From an uncultured Tenacibaculum sp. (lineage in GTDB: Bacteria; Bacteroidota; Bacteroidia; Flavobacteriales; Flavobacteriaceae), in the NCBI GenBank assembly GCA_947497895.1, contig CANMIL010000004.1, positions 248,001-312,000 of the forward strand: a stretch of DNA of 64,000 nt, read 5' to 3'. Position numbers and translations under genes: made by a program. This document shows positions 1 through 8,816 of the stretch, piece by piece; within the stretch, counting starts at the first letter, position 1, and each line of letters opens with the position of its first letter. The notes beneath the pieces are model-generated. The model made no database searches and was not told the origin of the DNA. It saw only the letters and a program-made list of their open reading frames with translations.

Positions 1-21
1 ACCTTACGCCAAATTCTCCCC

Positions 22-456
22 TTAATTTCCTATTTTATCTTCTAATAGTTTCTCGTACCTTTCTATTTTGTCGTACATTTTTTGGAGCTCTCTTTGTTGT
101 TCAAAGTTTGAAAATATATTCACTATGGCATCAATTTTAGGCTCTTCCCTAAATTTTCCTGAGTTGGTTAATATATAGTCTAAAATTTCTTCAGGAATCA
201 ACTGATCCAAATTCTTTACGTACTTTTCACTGTCATTATTACTTAAAACCATCATTTCTCCTTCTCCCAAAATAAGCCAATTAGCGTTAATTTCTGGATA
301 AGACTCTAGTACAGATTTTAGAAAACTTTCATTTACTGGTATATTTCCATTTAATATACTTTCTAATTCTTCTAAATTGAAGTTAGTTCCTTCTGAAAAT
401 TTAAGCGTATCAATTCCCTTGTACGCTATTACCTCTTTTAATCTTTTAACTATCAT
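22..456 (-). CDS. XRE/phage-repressor-like regulator, 144 aa
   Basis: Probable DNA-binding regulator. The N-terminal 70 residues look like a small helical HTH domain, with the segment INANWLILGEGEMM at about residues 56-69. That segment (INPxWLLxGxGxM in relatives) is typical of the end of the HTH domain in Bacteroidetes phage-repressor-like XRE proteins. The C-terminal half is rich in charged residues and likely helical (QQRELQKMYDKIERYEKLL), suggesting a coiled coil for dimerisation. A 12-bp perfect palindrome lies about 30 bp upstream of the start and could be an autoregulatory operator. The N-terminal helices are divergent, so the family call rests mainly on the WLILGEGEM motif. No phage genes are adjacent in the window. 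Its targets are unknown. Confidence 0.6.
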   Translation of the reverse strand: MIVKRLKEVIAYKGIDTLKFSEGTNFNLEELESILNGNIPVNESFLKSVLESYPEINANWLILGEGEMMVLSNNDSEKYVKNLDQLIPEEILDYILTNSGKFREEPKIDAIVNIFSNFEQQRELQKMYDKIERYEKLLEDKIGN

Positions 457-484
457 TTTTTACTCAATAAAACATTCAAAACTA

Positions 485-496
485 TTGTATATACAA
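485..496. promoter_or_regulatory. Palindromic operator candidate TTGTATATACAA
   Basis: A perfect 12-bp palindrome, TTGTATATACAA, sits 29-40 bp upstream of the XRE-like gene start at 456. Position and symmetry suit a dimeric repressor binding its own promoter. Binding itself is inference. Confidence 0.4.
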
Positions 497-561
497 CATG
501 CCTTTTCATCACAGCTAAAAAGCCATGTTCACACCTTTATATAAAACCTATATTCTATATA

Positions 562-588
562 AAAAAAGTACTGTTATATTACTTTTTT
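562..588 (-). terminator. Weak AT-rich hairpin at the end of the DUF389 gene
   Basis: A 9-bp inverted repeat, AAAAAAGTA and TACTTTTTT, overlaps the stop codon of the DUF389 gene and leaves a T-run on the minus strand. The stem is almost all A-T, so it is only a weak terminator candidate. Confidence 0.35.
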
Positions 589-2027
589 AATTCTAAGTTT
601 TTAATAGACAACTCTTTTTGAAGCCATTCTTTTAATTCTTTTTCCTTTTTCACTATAGTAGAATCATGTAGTTTTTTATTCCAAGAAACAGTCACCTCAG
701 GAACTGTATCAACCTTTATAAAATCTTTAGATATTAATCTATTTGTAAAACTCATCGAAGTTATTCCATTATAACGGATTTTAGCTTCCTTCATAATAGA
801 GTTAAACGGTACTGAGTTCTTATCATTCTCCAATGCATTCTGCTCTATCCTAGCATTCAAATCAGATATTGTAAGTTTTAAATCATCTATTTCTTTTTGA
901 AGCCCTTTGATAATATTATTCTTTTCATCAATATCAGCATAAGCTCTTTTTAAGGAAGTAGATAAATCGTCTAAACTCTTAGCCCCATTTTCATTAAAAT
1001 TAATGGTAAACTCTTTAAGTTTATTATACCCTTTTAAGTCATTTTCCAAGCTCGATTTGATGGCCGGAGAGAGTTCTCCGTTAAAATATAACTTTATTTC
1101 TTTCTCTTCCTCGTCTAGTTTTTCTCTTTGTAACCAAAGATTATCATTGTTCTTTACTTCATTCTCAATAAAAGAGTTATAATTTGCCATTAAAACTGTA
1201 TTCTTATAAACTCTAATAAAAGTAAAAATAGCTGGAATCATCACTAATATAGCCACAAAAGAAGCCAATCGAGCGATTCGTTTTCTTTTCGCAGAGTTCA
1301 CATATCGCATCATTGTAAACCCTAACAACTTCAATACAATAAAAGTTGCCATTGCAATAAAAATTGCATTAATGGTAAACAGATACATTGCTCCAAAAAA
1401 GTAATCAAACTTACCAATAGCCAAACCATATCCAGCCGTACACAACGGTGGCATTAAAGCTGTAGCAATTGCAACTCCAAATATTACAGAAGCAATAGTC
1501 CCTTTTTTAGTTCTCGCAATAATTAGGGCTAAACCACCAAAAAACGCAATTAATACATCTCGAATATCCGGTTGAACACGTCCCAGAAGTTCAGATGTTT
1601 CTTCCTTTAATGGAAACAAAAAGAAAAATAGAAATGCCGTAAGTAAACTCAACACAATCATTGTTGCCAAGTTTATCAACGACTTTTTAAGTGTATCAAT
1701 ATCATTAATAGCAATGGACATACCTATTCCTAAAATAGGCCCCATTAGAGGAGAAATTAACATGGCTCCAATAACCACGGCAGTTGAATTTGCATTTAAA
1801 CCAATAGACGCAACGAAAATAGAACAAATTAAAATCCAAGCAGTAGCTCCTTTAAAAGCAATATCTCCTTTAATTGCTTCAATTGTTGCTTCTTGATCGG
1901 TATCATGCCTAAAGTCTAAAAGCTCCATTAAGAATTTCTTAGAACTTTCCCATAGCCCTTTCGCATCCTCTTGAACCGCTTGTTTAGATTGTTCTACAGA
2001 TTCACCGTTATTCAACTTTTCTTCCAT
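579..2027 (-). CDS. DUF389 (TIGR00341-type) membrane protein, 482 aa
   Basis: Integral membrane protein with a DUF389 core. After a soluble N-terminus of about 55 residues come five to six hydrophobic segments (about residues 58-270). They include the conserved stretch SIGLNANSTAVVIGAMLISP followed by LMGPILGIGMS, which is the family hallmark, and IATALMPPLCTAGYGLA further on. The C-terminal 200 residues are soluble, with a likely coiled coil around residues 365-400 (DEKNNIIKGLQKEIDDLKLT). The biochemical role of DUF389 proteins is not established; transport or signalling has been suggested. The gene stands alone, with no operon partner on the same strand close upstream. The family assignment is secure, the function is not. 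Confidence 0.85.
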   Translation of the reverse strand: MEEKLNNGESVEQSKQAVQEDAKGLWESSKKFLMELLDFRHDTDQEATIEAIKGDIAFKGATAWILICSIFVASIGLNANSTAVVIGAMLISPLMGPILGIGMSIAINDIDTLKKSLINLATMIVLSLLTAFLFFFLFPLKEETSELLGRVQPDIRDVLIAFFGGLALIIARTKKGTIASVIFGVAIATALMPPLCTAGYGLAIGKFDYFFGAMYLFTINAIFIAMATFIVLKLLGFTMMRYVNSAKRKRIARLASFVAILVMIPAIFTFIRVYKNTVLMANYNSFIENEVKNNDNLWLQREKLDEEEKEIKLYFNGELSPAIKSSLENDLKGYNKLKEFTINFNENGAKSLDDLSTSLKRAYADIDEKNNIIKGLQKEIDDLKLTISDLNARIEQNALENDKNSVPFNSIMKEAKIRYNGITSMSFTNRLISKDFIKVDTVPEVTVSWNKKLHDSTIVKKEKELKEWLQKELSIKNLELKK

Positions 2028-2165
2028 AATCTAATCGATTTTTTGTTAACAGTGGAAAGATACAAAATTCCGCGTTTAAACAATTACTATCCAAAAGACA
2101 TAATCTAACTTTTAATCGAATTAAAAACAGCAACACTACAGATATTCAACCACTTAAACTTATAA

Positions 2166-4571
2166 TTAGAAATCTACAATAACTCCCAATCTAGGAATTG
2201 CTCTTCCAAGTGAATCTTCTACTCCTTCAAGAATATAACGAGAGGAATCGTCTGGATCTGTCAATCTATTTCCTTCAGCATCTTCTTTTGGCAATAAAAA
2301 CAACTGTCTATCGGCGGTGCTAGCATATAAATTTTGCACATCAACAAAAACATTAACGGCGTAATCTTTCAAATACCAAGTTTTATCTAAGCGAACATCA
2401 AGTTGGGTATAATTACCAAATCTCTCGGTGTTTAATCTAGAAAAATCTAAAATCCCCATATTACTTACATCGTAGTTTTCTTTTATTGAAGAAGCATCAT
2501 AATCATAAGGTGTATAGGGCCTCCCTCCTACAAAACGAAACTTCGCTCCTATCTCCCAATTTTTCGCTAATTTTTTACCTGTAGTAATCGTTAATAAATG
2601 TCGATTGTCCCATGTGGAAGGAACATAACTTCCTGAATTATTTTTAAATTCACTTCTTACAAAAGTATAGGCGGCAATTCCGTACAATCCTTTATATGAT
2701 TTTTTTTGGGTCAATAATTCGAATCCATATGCACGCCCTACCGCAGTTGAAGTTACAGGTTCATTTCCCAAAACTTTATAATCATATCCTAAATTTGCTA
2801 AGCTAATTTGATCTCTTATTGAAAAAGGGTAATCTCTGTATTTTTTATAAAATGATTCAAAAGTTATTTTCGTTAACTGATCTGGTCTAAATTCTAATCC
2901 CGAAACCACATGTTGTGATTCAATATATTTCAAAGATCTTTTATTTACCAATTGATCGTTATTATCTCTGAACCCCATAATAGTATACGATGGTAGTTGC
3001 TTGTATATTCCAACGGAGCTATTCCACGACCACTTTTCATTGAAATTATAAGTAGTTGCTATTCGTGGTGAAAATTGATTAAATATATTCGTCATTTCAT
3101 TATTATAATTAACACCGTCAAAGCGCATTCCTACTGATACCCCTAATTTTTCGTTGAAAAAAGATGTAGAGAATTGACCGAACAATCCGAATTTAATAAA
3201 ATTGACATTTGAATAAAAATTACTCTCAATTACATTTTGTGTATTTGCTATTTTTTGAAATGTTGAATTCGTATAATTCGCTAACTCCAAATTAGCTCCA
3301 ATATTTACTGAGTAATTTTCTTTCTTAGTTGTATTTTCATATCGAAATTTATTTTCGATTTCTTTCGAATTATAATCCATCAATAAATTTTCTTGGCGTT
3401 GTTCTTCATCATTCAAAAAATACTTGGAAGCAATGTTTTTCCATTCACTTCTACTAAATACAAATTGTTGTGTTGAACTCCCTGTAAACCTTTTATAATT
3501 CACTCCTATAGTATAACTCCATTGCTCGTTCAAAGGAACCGTATTTAAAATATAATCGTTTACTTTTCTCTTATCCTCTTCGGAAACCCCATTGTTTACT
3601 GTTTTATTCATTTCAAAATTATCGATGGATCCTAGCCCGATAAATGTAAGTTCACTCTTATTGTTCAGTTTCGTTTTCACATTGAATTGAAAGTCGTTAT
3701 ATGTTGGAAGAAAAGGTAGCTTTATAATCTTGAATAAGAACTTTAAATATGACTGTCGAAACGAAGCCATAAACGTTGTGCTCTTACCTAAAGGGCCGTC
3801 CATGGTAACTCCTGCATCGGAAGTTCCTAAAGTAGCTCTTACATTTAAACGATTAGGATTTCCTAATTTTTGTGTAAACTCAATAACGGAGCTCAATGCA
3901 TTTCCTCTGTTAGAAGGAAAAGCTCCTGAATAAAAATCTACTTTTCTAATCAAATCTGTATTTATAATACCCACAGGACCTCCTGTCGCACCTTGTGTTT
4001 GAAAATGATTAATCACAGGTACTTCGATACCGTCTAGATAAAATTTATTTTCTAAAGTTCCTCCACCTCTAACGACAATATCATTTCTGAACCTTGAGTT
4101 TGCCGCAACTCCAGGAAAGGATTGTATTACTCGCAAAACATCTCGATTCCCTCCGGGATTTTTTTCAATTTCTTCCACCCCCAAAGATTGTAATGACAAT
4201 GGACTTGCTAACGTTTTCTTAAAAAGATTTGTCTGAACTTCTACTTCTGCCAACTGCGTAGCATCTTCAAACATCTCTATAATTATATATGGTATTTTCT
4301 CTTTTGTGATTAGATAATCATCCGAAACCACAGCTCTAAAACCTACGAAAGAAGCTCGTATTTTTTGATAGCCTAATGGAGTATTTGTTAATATGAATTC
4401 TCCCGATTCATTAGTCATCCCTCCACTTTTCGTTCCGAGAATCAAGATATTTACAAATGGGAGAGATTCTCTTGTCTTAGCATTTATAACTTTACCTCGG
4501 ACAACTCCACGGTCTTGAGCTTTAGCTCCAATAAATTGTAGCAGAATACATAGTAAAACAATTTGTTTCAT
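2166..4571 (-). CDS. TonB-dependent receptor with CarboxypepD_reg-like N-terminus (paralogue A), 801 aa
   Basis: Outer-membrane TonB-dependent transporter. I place the start at 4571 (MKQIVLLCILLQFIGAKAQ), which gives a clean signal peptide; a longer frame runs to 4646 but would bury it. Next comes a carboxypeptidase-regulatory-like beta domain (GVVRGKVINAKTRESLPFVN, mature residues 5-90). The plug follows, with the conserved GGNRDVLRVIQSFPGVAANS and FYLDGIEVPVINHF, then a 22-strand-type barrel ending in the aromatic terminus LGVIVDF. It is a full-length, near-duplicate paralogue of the receptor at 6017-8419. The two flank a secreted C1 peptidase on the same strand. No SusD partner is adjacent, so this is not a standard SusCD pair. 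The ligand is unknown; peptides are a reasonable guess from the neighbouring peptidases. Confidence 0.9.
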   Translation of the reverse strand: MKQIVLLCILLQFIGAKAQDRGVVRGKVINAKTRESLPFVNILILGTKSGGMTNESGEFILTNTPLGYQKIRASFVGFRAVVSDDYLITKEKIPYIIIEMFEDATQLAEVEVQTNLFKKTLASPLSLQSLGVEEIEKNPGGNRDVLRVIQSFPGVAANSRFRNDIVVRGGGTLENKFYLDGIEVPVINHFQTQGATGGPVGIINTDLIRKVDFYSGAFPSNRGNALSSVIEFTQKLGNPNRLNVRATLGTSDAGVTMDGPLGKSTTFMASFRQSYLKFLFKIIKLPFLPTYNDFQFNVKTKLNNKSELTFIGLGSIDNFEMNKTVNNGVSEEDKRKVNDYILNTVPLNEQWSYTIGVNYKRFTGSSTQQFVFSRSEWKNIASKYFLNDEEQRQENLLMDYNSKEIENKFRYENTTKKENYSVNIGANLELANYTNSTFQKIANTQNVIESNFYSNVNFIKFGLFGQFSTSFFNEKLGVSVGMRFDGVNYNNEMTNIFNQFSPRIATTYNFNEKWSWNSSVGIYKQLPSYTIMGFRDNNDQLVNKRSLKYIESQHVVSGLEFRPDQLTKITFESFYKKYRDYPFSIRDQISLANLGYDYKVLGNEPVTSTAVGRAYGFELLTQKKSYKGLYGIAAYTFVRSEFKNNSGSYVPSTWDNRHLLTITTGKKLAKNWEIGAKFRFVGGRPYTPYDYDASSIKENYDVSNMGILDFSRLNTERFGNYTQLDVRLDKTWYLKDYAVNVFVDVQNLYASTADRQLFLLPKEDAEGNRLTDPDDSSRYILEGVEDSLGRAIPRLGVIVDF

Positions 4572-4738
4572 TACTTGGTAGTTTGGTTTTAGTAGTGAAC
4601 AAACATAATTCACATTTAAAACTTTACATATTTCATAATATTTCAAATCATTAAAATCTTGTTATCAAGCAGAAACAAATGCACCAACAATAACCAAATA
4701 CCAAATAATCAAAAACACTAAAACTCACATACAAAAAA

Positions 4739-4768
4739 CAAGCAATAAAAAAACAAGCAATAAAAAAA
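4739..4768. repeat. Two copies of a 15-bp tandem repeat
   Basis: The unit CAAGCAATAAAAAAA occurs twice in direct tandem (4739-4753 and 4754-4768), ending at the left edge of the hairpin that terminates the C1 peptidase gene. It looks like a slippage product in an A-rich spacer. Confidence 0.8.
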
Positions 4769-4793
4769 CACTCAAGAATTACCTCCTTGAGTG
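4762..4793 (-). terminator. Rho-independent terminator of the C1 peptidase gene
   Basis: CACTCAAG pairs with CTTGAGTG across a 9-nt loop, with seven A on the left that become the T-run on the minus strand. It lies 30 bp past the stop of the peptidase gene. Confidence 0.8.
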
Positions 4794-4822
4794 CTTAACA
4801 TATATAAACTAGTACCTTTATT

Positions 4823-5935
4823 TTAAAGTTTTAATTTTGATTTTAAATCTTTTGAAATAGCGTCTTTATGCACTAATACTGAAATTGTCTTCAATCGGAA
4901 ATAAGGAATAGACATATAAACATATCCATTATTCCCTTGTTTGGTACCCCAAGAGTTTTTAACCTTAAAATAGGTATTTTTCTTTTGGTCTTTTACAATT
5001 CCAACAATGTGCATTAAGTGATCATCGGTAGTATTAAAGTTTTCAAACTCCGTTTGTCTGTATGACGGGGTGATATTTTTCTCATTAACAATTTCCTTCA
5101 AAGCTTTCCTTTTATCAACGCTTGAAGCTGGGATGACAGCTACTCCTGCTTTAGAGGAAAAAGTAGCTTCAGATACGTCGCAATCTAACTCCACAGTATA
5201 TCCATTTTTCAATGCTTCTTCAGTAGCAGAAACTAACTCATCTAAGGATACATTATAAAAAGAACCGTTTGAAAAATTATCTGGAATGCTTAATACAAAA
5301 GGCTCATACTTTTTAACATGCTCAAAAGAACTTAAGGTGATGTAATTAGATGGTTTTATTTTAACATATTCAGCAAAGGACTTCGGTGTATACTTTTTCC
5401 CTTCAAATACAAACTCCTTTTTGTTTTCTCCCAAATAAACATCTAAAACACTCTCTACAGCTGGTCTCCATTTTGGACTTAATTTCTTTGCTGGGTTTTT
5501 AATATAAGTATCTAACATACTTTTTAAAACAGCTATCAATTCTGCATGATTGTGTCTTTTTTCACCAGTTTGTAATCCAGTAAATGCATTCTCTGGAACT
5601 AGGCCATATTTCTCAACTGAATTTATAACGTCATGGGCTAAACCGCCTTCACTAAACTGAGCTTTTCCTTGTCTATATAAATAATTAACAGCTTTGTCCG
5701 AGTAGGTATTTCTCACAGTAAACATTTCAGATAAATCAATATCCTTTCCTGTTAACCTTATTACCTCAGATTCTAAAAAAGAAGTTGTCGAAAAACTCCA
5801 ACAAGTCCCAGTTCTTCCTTGACTTTTTATTTGTGTACTTTCTATATCAGTTACGGTTTTAAACTGATATTCTTGAGCTTTTACGGAACCTAATCCTAAA
5901 AAACAGAATGTTGCCCCTAGTAGTAATTGCCTCAT
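4823..5935 (-). CDS. Secreted C1 papain-fold cysteine peptidase (bleomycin hydrolase/PepC-like), 370 aa
   Basis: Cysteine peptidase of the C1 clan, closest in layout to the C1B aminopeptidase C/bleomycin hydrolase group. A signal peptide (residues 1-20, ending VKA) exports it; cytosolic PepC enzymes lack this. The catalytic Cys is in GRTGTCWSFS (C45), preceded by the oxyanion Gln of KSQG (Q39). The His is in DDHLMHIVGI (H309) and the Asn in VKNSWGTKQG (N327). All four are present, so the enzyme should be active. The long insert between Cys and His is typical of C1B. It sits between two duplicate TonB receptors on the same strand with gaps of 251 and 81 bp. A role in trimming peptides in the periplasm or outside the cell is inferred from this context. 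Confidence 0.85.
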   Translation of the reverse strand: MRQLLLGATFCFLGLGSVKAQEYQFKTVTDIESTQIKSQGRTGTCWSFSTTSFLESEVIRLTGKDIDLSEMFTVRNTYSDKAVNYLYRQGKAQFSEGGLAHDVINSVEKYGLVPENAFTGLQTGEKRHNHAELIAVLKSMLDTYIKNPAKKLSPKWRPAVESVLDVYLGENKKEFVFEGKKYTPKSFAEYVKIKPSNYITLSSFEHVKKYEPFVLSIPDNFSNGSFYNVSLDELVSATEEALKNGYTVELDCDVSEATFSSKAGVAVIPASSVDKRKALKEIVNEKNITPSYRQTEFENFNTTDDHLMHIVGIVKDQKKNTYFKVKNSWGTKQGNNGYVYMSIPYFRLKTISVLVHKDAISKDLKSKLKL

Positions 5936-6016
5936 TATTATTTTAAATTATTTAGTTGTTAGGGGCAATTTAAGTTTTTTGAAAGTAATTAAAAGAACTA
6001 TGAGTAATAAAATAAT

Positions 6017-8419
6017 CTAAAAATCTACAATTACACCAATTCTAGGAATCGCTCTTCCAGAAGAATCTCCCACCTCTTCCAATAAATATCTCGAAGGGTC
6101 ATTCGGATCTGTGAGCCTTGCTCCACTGGCATCTTCTTGTGGTAATAAGAACAATTGACGATCGGCAGTGCTTGCATAGACATTTTGTACGTCTAAGAAT
6201 AAGTTGATCGAGAACTTTTTAAGAAACCATGTTTTATCAACACGAAAATCAAGTTGCGTATAGGTTCCAAATCTTTCAGAATTCAAACGAGAAAAATCTA
6301 AAATCCCTCCATTGCTTACATTGTAATTAGTAATTACGGCTGATGCATCATAATCGTATGGAGTATAAGGTCTTCCTCCAACCAATCTAAATTTAGTTCC
6401 TATTTCCCAATTTTTCGCCAGCTTTTTTCCAGCCGTTATCGTTAATAAATGTCGGTTATCCCAAGTTGAAGGAATATACGCTCCGGTTCTATTTTGAAAC
6501 TCGCTTCTCACAAAAGTATAAGCGGCAATTCCATACAACCCTTTATACGATTTCTTTTGAGCTAAAATCTCAAATCCATAAGCTCTTCCTTTTGAATTCG
6601 AAACCACTTCCTCGTTTCCTACAACGCCAAAATCTGCTCCTAAATTTGCCAAACTGATTTGATCACGTACCGAAAATGGATAATCATTGTATTTTTTATA
6701 AAAACCTTCAAAGGTTAATTTGGTTAAATTATCAGGTCGGAATTCCAATCCAGAAACAGCATGTTGAGATTCGATGTATTTTAAACCTCTTTTATTAACT
6801 AACTCATTGTTATTGTCTCTAAATCCTAAAATAGTATAGGAAGGCAACTGCTTATAAATTGCTAAAGAACTGTTCCAAGACCACTTCTCATTAAAGTTAT
6901 AAGTAGTTGCAATTCTTGGCGAAAATTGATTAAATAAATTTTTCATTTCACTGTTATAATCAATTCCATCAAATCGGAAACCTAAAGAAAGACCAAGTCT
7001 GTCATTAAATAATGAAGTAGAAAACTGTCCAAACAATCCATACTTAAAAAAATCTACATCTGAGTTGAAATTTCTCTCCGCAACACTTTGAGTATTTACG
7101 ATCTTTTGAAATGTATCGTTTGTGTAATTTGCTAATTCAAGGTTCACACCAAGATTCAATGTATGCTTCCCTTTTTTCAACGTATTTTCAAATCGGAATT
7201 TATTCTCTGTTTCTCTAGAATTATAATCTAACAACAGATTATCCTCTGTTGACTCATCATTCATAAAATACTTTGTTGCAAAGTTTTTCCATTGATTCCT
7301 ACTAAACACAAATTGTTGGGTAGAATTTTCTCCGAAACGTTTGTAATTAACTCCAACAGTATAATTCCATTGACCATTCACTGGAACTGTATTTAATATG
7401 TATTGATTTGCCTTTCTTTGTTCTTCATCGGTTACACCATCATTCACTTCTGTATTTATCTCGAAATCATCAATTGCCCCTACCCCAATAAATGACAATT
7501 CACTCTTATCGCTTAATTTGGTTTTTACATTGAATTGAAAGTCGTTATACGTTGGTAAAAATGGCAACTTAATCAACTTAAAAAGAAACTTTAAGTACGA
7601 TTGCCTGAACGATACTATATAAGTAGTATTTTCTCCTATTGGTCCATCAAGAGTAAGCCCTGCATCTGAAGTACCTAGTGTAGCTCTAACATTTAATCTA
7701 TCCGGATTTCCCGTTTTTTGAGTAAATTCAATAATAGAACTCAATGTATTCCCTCGATTCGATGGAAAAGCACTTGAATAAAAATCAACCTTTCTAATTA
7801 AATCAGTATTCATAATTCCAACTGGACCACCTGTAGCCCCTTGTGTTTGAAAGTGATTAATTACAGGAACTTCAATACCATCTACATAAAATTTATTTTC
7901 TGAAGTTGCACCTCCACGAATGATAATGTCATTTCTAAATCCTGGATTTGAAGCTACTCCTGGAAAGGATTGAATAACTCTCAAAACATCTCTATTTCCT
8001 CCAGGATTTCTTTCTATTTCTGCTACACCTAACGACTGCAATGAAACTGGACTTTCTAATGTTTTCTTAAAAAGCTTGGTCTTTACCTCAACTTCCGCAA
8101 GCTGAGTGGCGTCCTCACTCATTTCGACAAGTATAAACGGAACTTTCTCTTTTGTAATTAAATAATCACTTGAGGTAATTGTTTTATATCCAATAAATGA
8201 AGCTCTTACTTGTTGATAACCTAATGGAGCGTTTTTGATAACGAATTCTCCTGAATCATCTGTCATACCTCCATTTTCAGTACCAACAATTAAAATATTC
8301 ACAAAAGGAAGTGGCTCTCTAGTTTTGGCATCAATCACCTTTCCTTTTATCATTCCAACATCCTGTCCATATGTAAATATTGATTGTAGTATAAACAATG
8401 CGTAAACAAGTTTTTTCAT
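6017..8419 (-). CDS. TonB-dependent receptor with CarboxypepD_reg-like N-terminus (paralogue B), 800 aa
   Basis: Second copy of the TonB-dependent receptor at 2166-4571. The start at 8419 (MKKLVYALFILQSIFTYGQ) has a good purine-rich ribosome-binding site just upstream (AAAAAAGGAACGG read on the minus strand) and a signal peptide; an upstream in-frame ATG at 8464 is less likely. Domain order is the same: carboxypeptidase-regulatory-like domain (GMIKGKVIDAKTREPLPFVN), plug (RDVLRVIQSFPGVASNPGF) and barrel ending IGVIVDF. By eye the two proteins match at most positions along their full length, including the C-terminal RPYTPYDYDAS and STADRQLFLLP blocks. Differences cluster in the barrel loops and in the short N-terminal domain. 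That pattern suggests duplication followed by divergence of ligand-binding surfaces. Confidence 0.9.
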   Translation of the reverse strand: MKKLVYALFILQSIFTYGQDVGMIKGKVIDAKTREPLPFVNILIVGTENGGMTDDSGEFVIKNAPLGYQQVRASFIGYKTITSSDYLITKEKVPFILVEMSEDATQLAEVEVKTKLFKKTLESPVSLQSLGVAEIERNPGGNRDVLRVIQSFPGVASNPGFRNDIIIRGGATSENKFYVDGIEVPVINHFQTQGATGGPVGIMNTDLIRKVDFYSSAFPSNRGNTLSSIIEFTQKTGNPDRLNVRATLGTSDAGLTLDGPIGENTTYIVSFRQSYLKFLFKLIKLPFLPTYNDFQFNVKTKLSDKSELSFIGVGAIDDFEINTEVNDGVTDEEQRKANQYILNTVPVNGQWNYTVGVNYKRFGENSTQQFVFSRNQWKNFATKYFMNDESTEDNLLLDYNSRETENKFRFENTLKKGKHTLNLGVNLELANYTNDTFQKIVNTQSVAERNFNSDVDFFKYGLFGQFSTSLFNDRLGLSLGFRFDGIDYNSEMKNLFNQFSPRIATTYNFNEKWSWNSSLAIYKQLPSYTILGFRDNNNELVNKRGLKYIESQHAVSGLEFRPDNLTKLTFEGFYKKYNDYPFSVRDQISLANLGADFGVVGNEEVVSNSKGRAYGFEILAQKKSYKGLYGIAAYTFVRSEFQNRTGAYIPSTWDNRHLLTITAGKKLAKNWEIGTKFRLVGGRPYTPYDYDASAVITNYNVSNGGILDFSRLNSERFGTYTQLDFRVDKTWFLKKFSINLFLDVQNVYASTADRQLFLLPQEDASGARLTDPNDPSRYLLEEVGDSSGRAIPRIGVIVDF

Positions 8420-8518
8420 CCGTTCCTTTTTTAGATTTTTATTTATCAAACCTATTCTATCCAACTTTATTTCATATTTATAATGACCGCGAATAGATTC
8501 TAAATATTTAATTTACAG

Positions 8519-8552
8519 CAAATATAATATTTGTTTATTCATTTTAAACAAA
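8519..8552 (-). promoter_or_regulatory. Candidate Bacteroidetes promoter for TonB receptor B
   Basis: On the minus strand a TTTG (8549-8552) is followed after 22 nt by TATATTTG (8519-8526), matching the TTTG / TAnnTTTG pattern known for Bacteroidetes housekeeping promoters. The spacing is slightly long, and the start codon is 100 bp away. Confidence 0.35.
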
Positions 8553-8760
8553 AGTTAAACATTATATTACAGTTAATTATAATCTGTAATGCAAATTGTG
8601 CCTCGATAAATGTCTATTTCCTATTAGTTTAAATGTTAAATAAAAAACAAAATAGATAGTATTGTTGAAATTTAAACACCTAATTCCCCTATTTCAACCC
8701 CACCTTTACCCTAATAAAAACTAGGAATCCTACTCATAAAACTTCTCGTAAAAGCACTTA

Positions 8761-8791
8761 TTTTATGCACGCATAGTATCTCATAGTTTTG
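8761..8791 (+). promoter_or_regulatory. Candidate Bacteroidetes promoter for the C10 peptidase
   Basis: TAGTTTTG (8784-8791) fits the TAnnTTTG -7 element. Nineteen bases upstream is TTTT (8761-8764), three of four matches to the -33 TTTG. The GTG start is 25 bp downstream of the -7 box. Confidence 0.45.
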
Positions 8792-8816
8792 TGTTTGAAT
8801 TTAAACATTAATTTAA

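Larger units (their letters stand above)
8420..8816. other. 397-bp divergent intergenic region
   Basis: Non-coding spacer between paralogue B and the C10 peptidase gene. It holds one candidate promoter facing each way (8519-8552 and 8761-8791) and is otherwise AT-rich with no open frame or strong hairpin. Confidence 0.7.

Noticed and set aside
4572..4646. Longer start for TonB receptor A
   Set aside because: Would bury the signal peptide; paralogue B also begins directly at its signal peptide.
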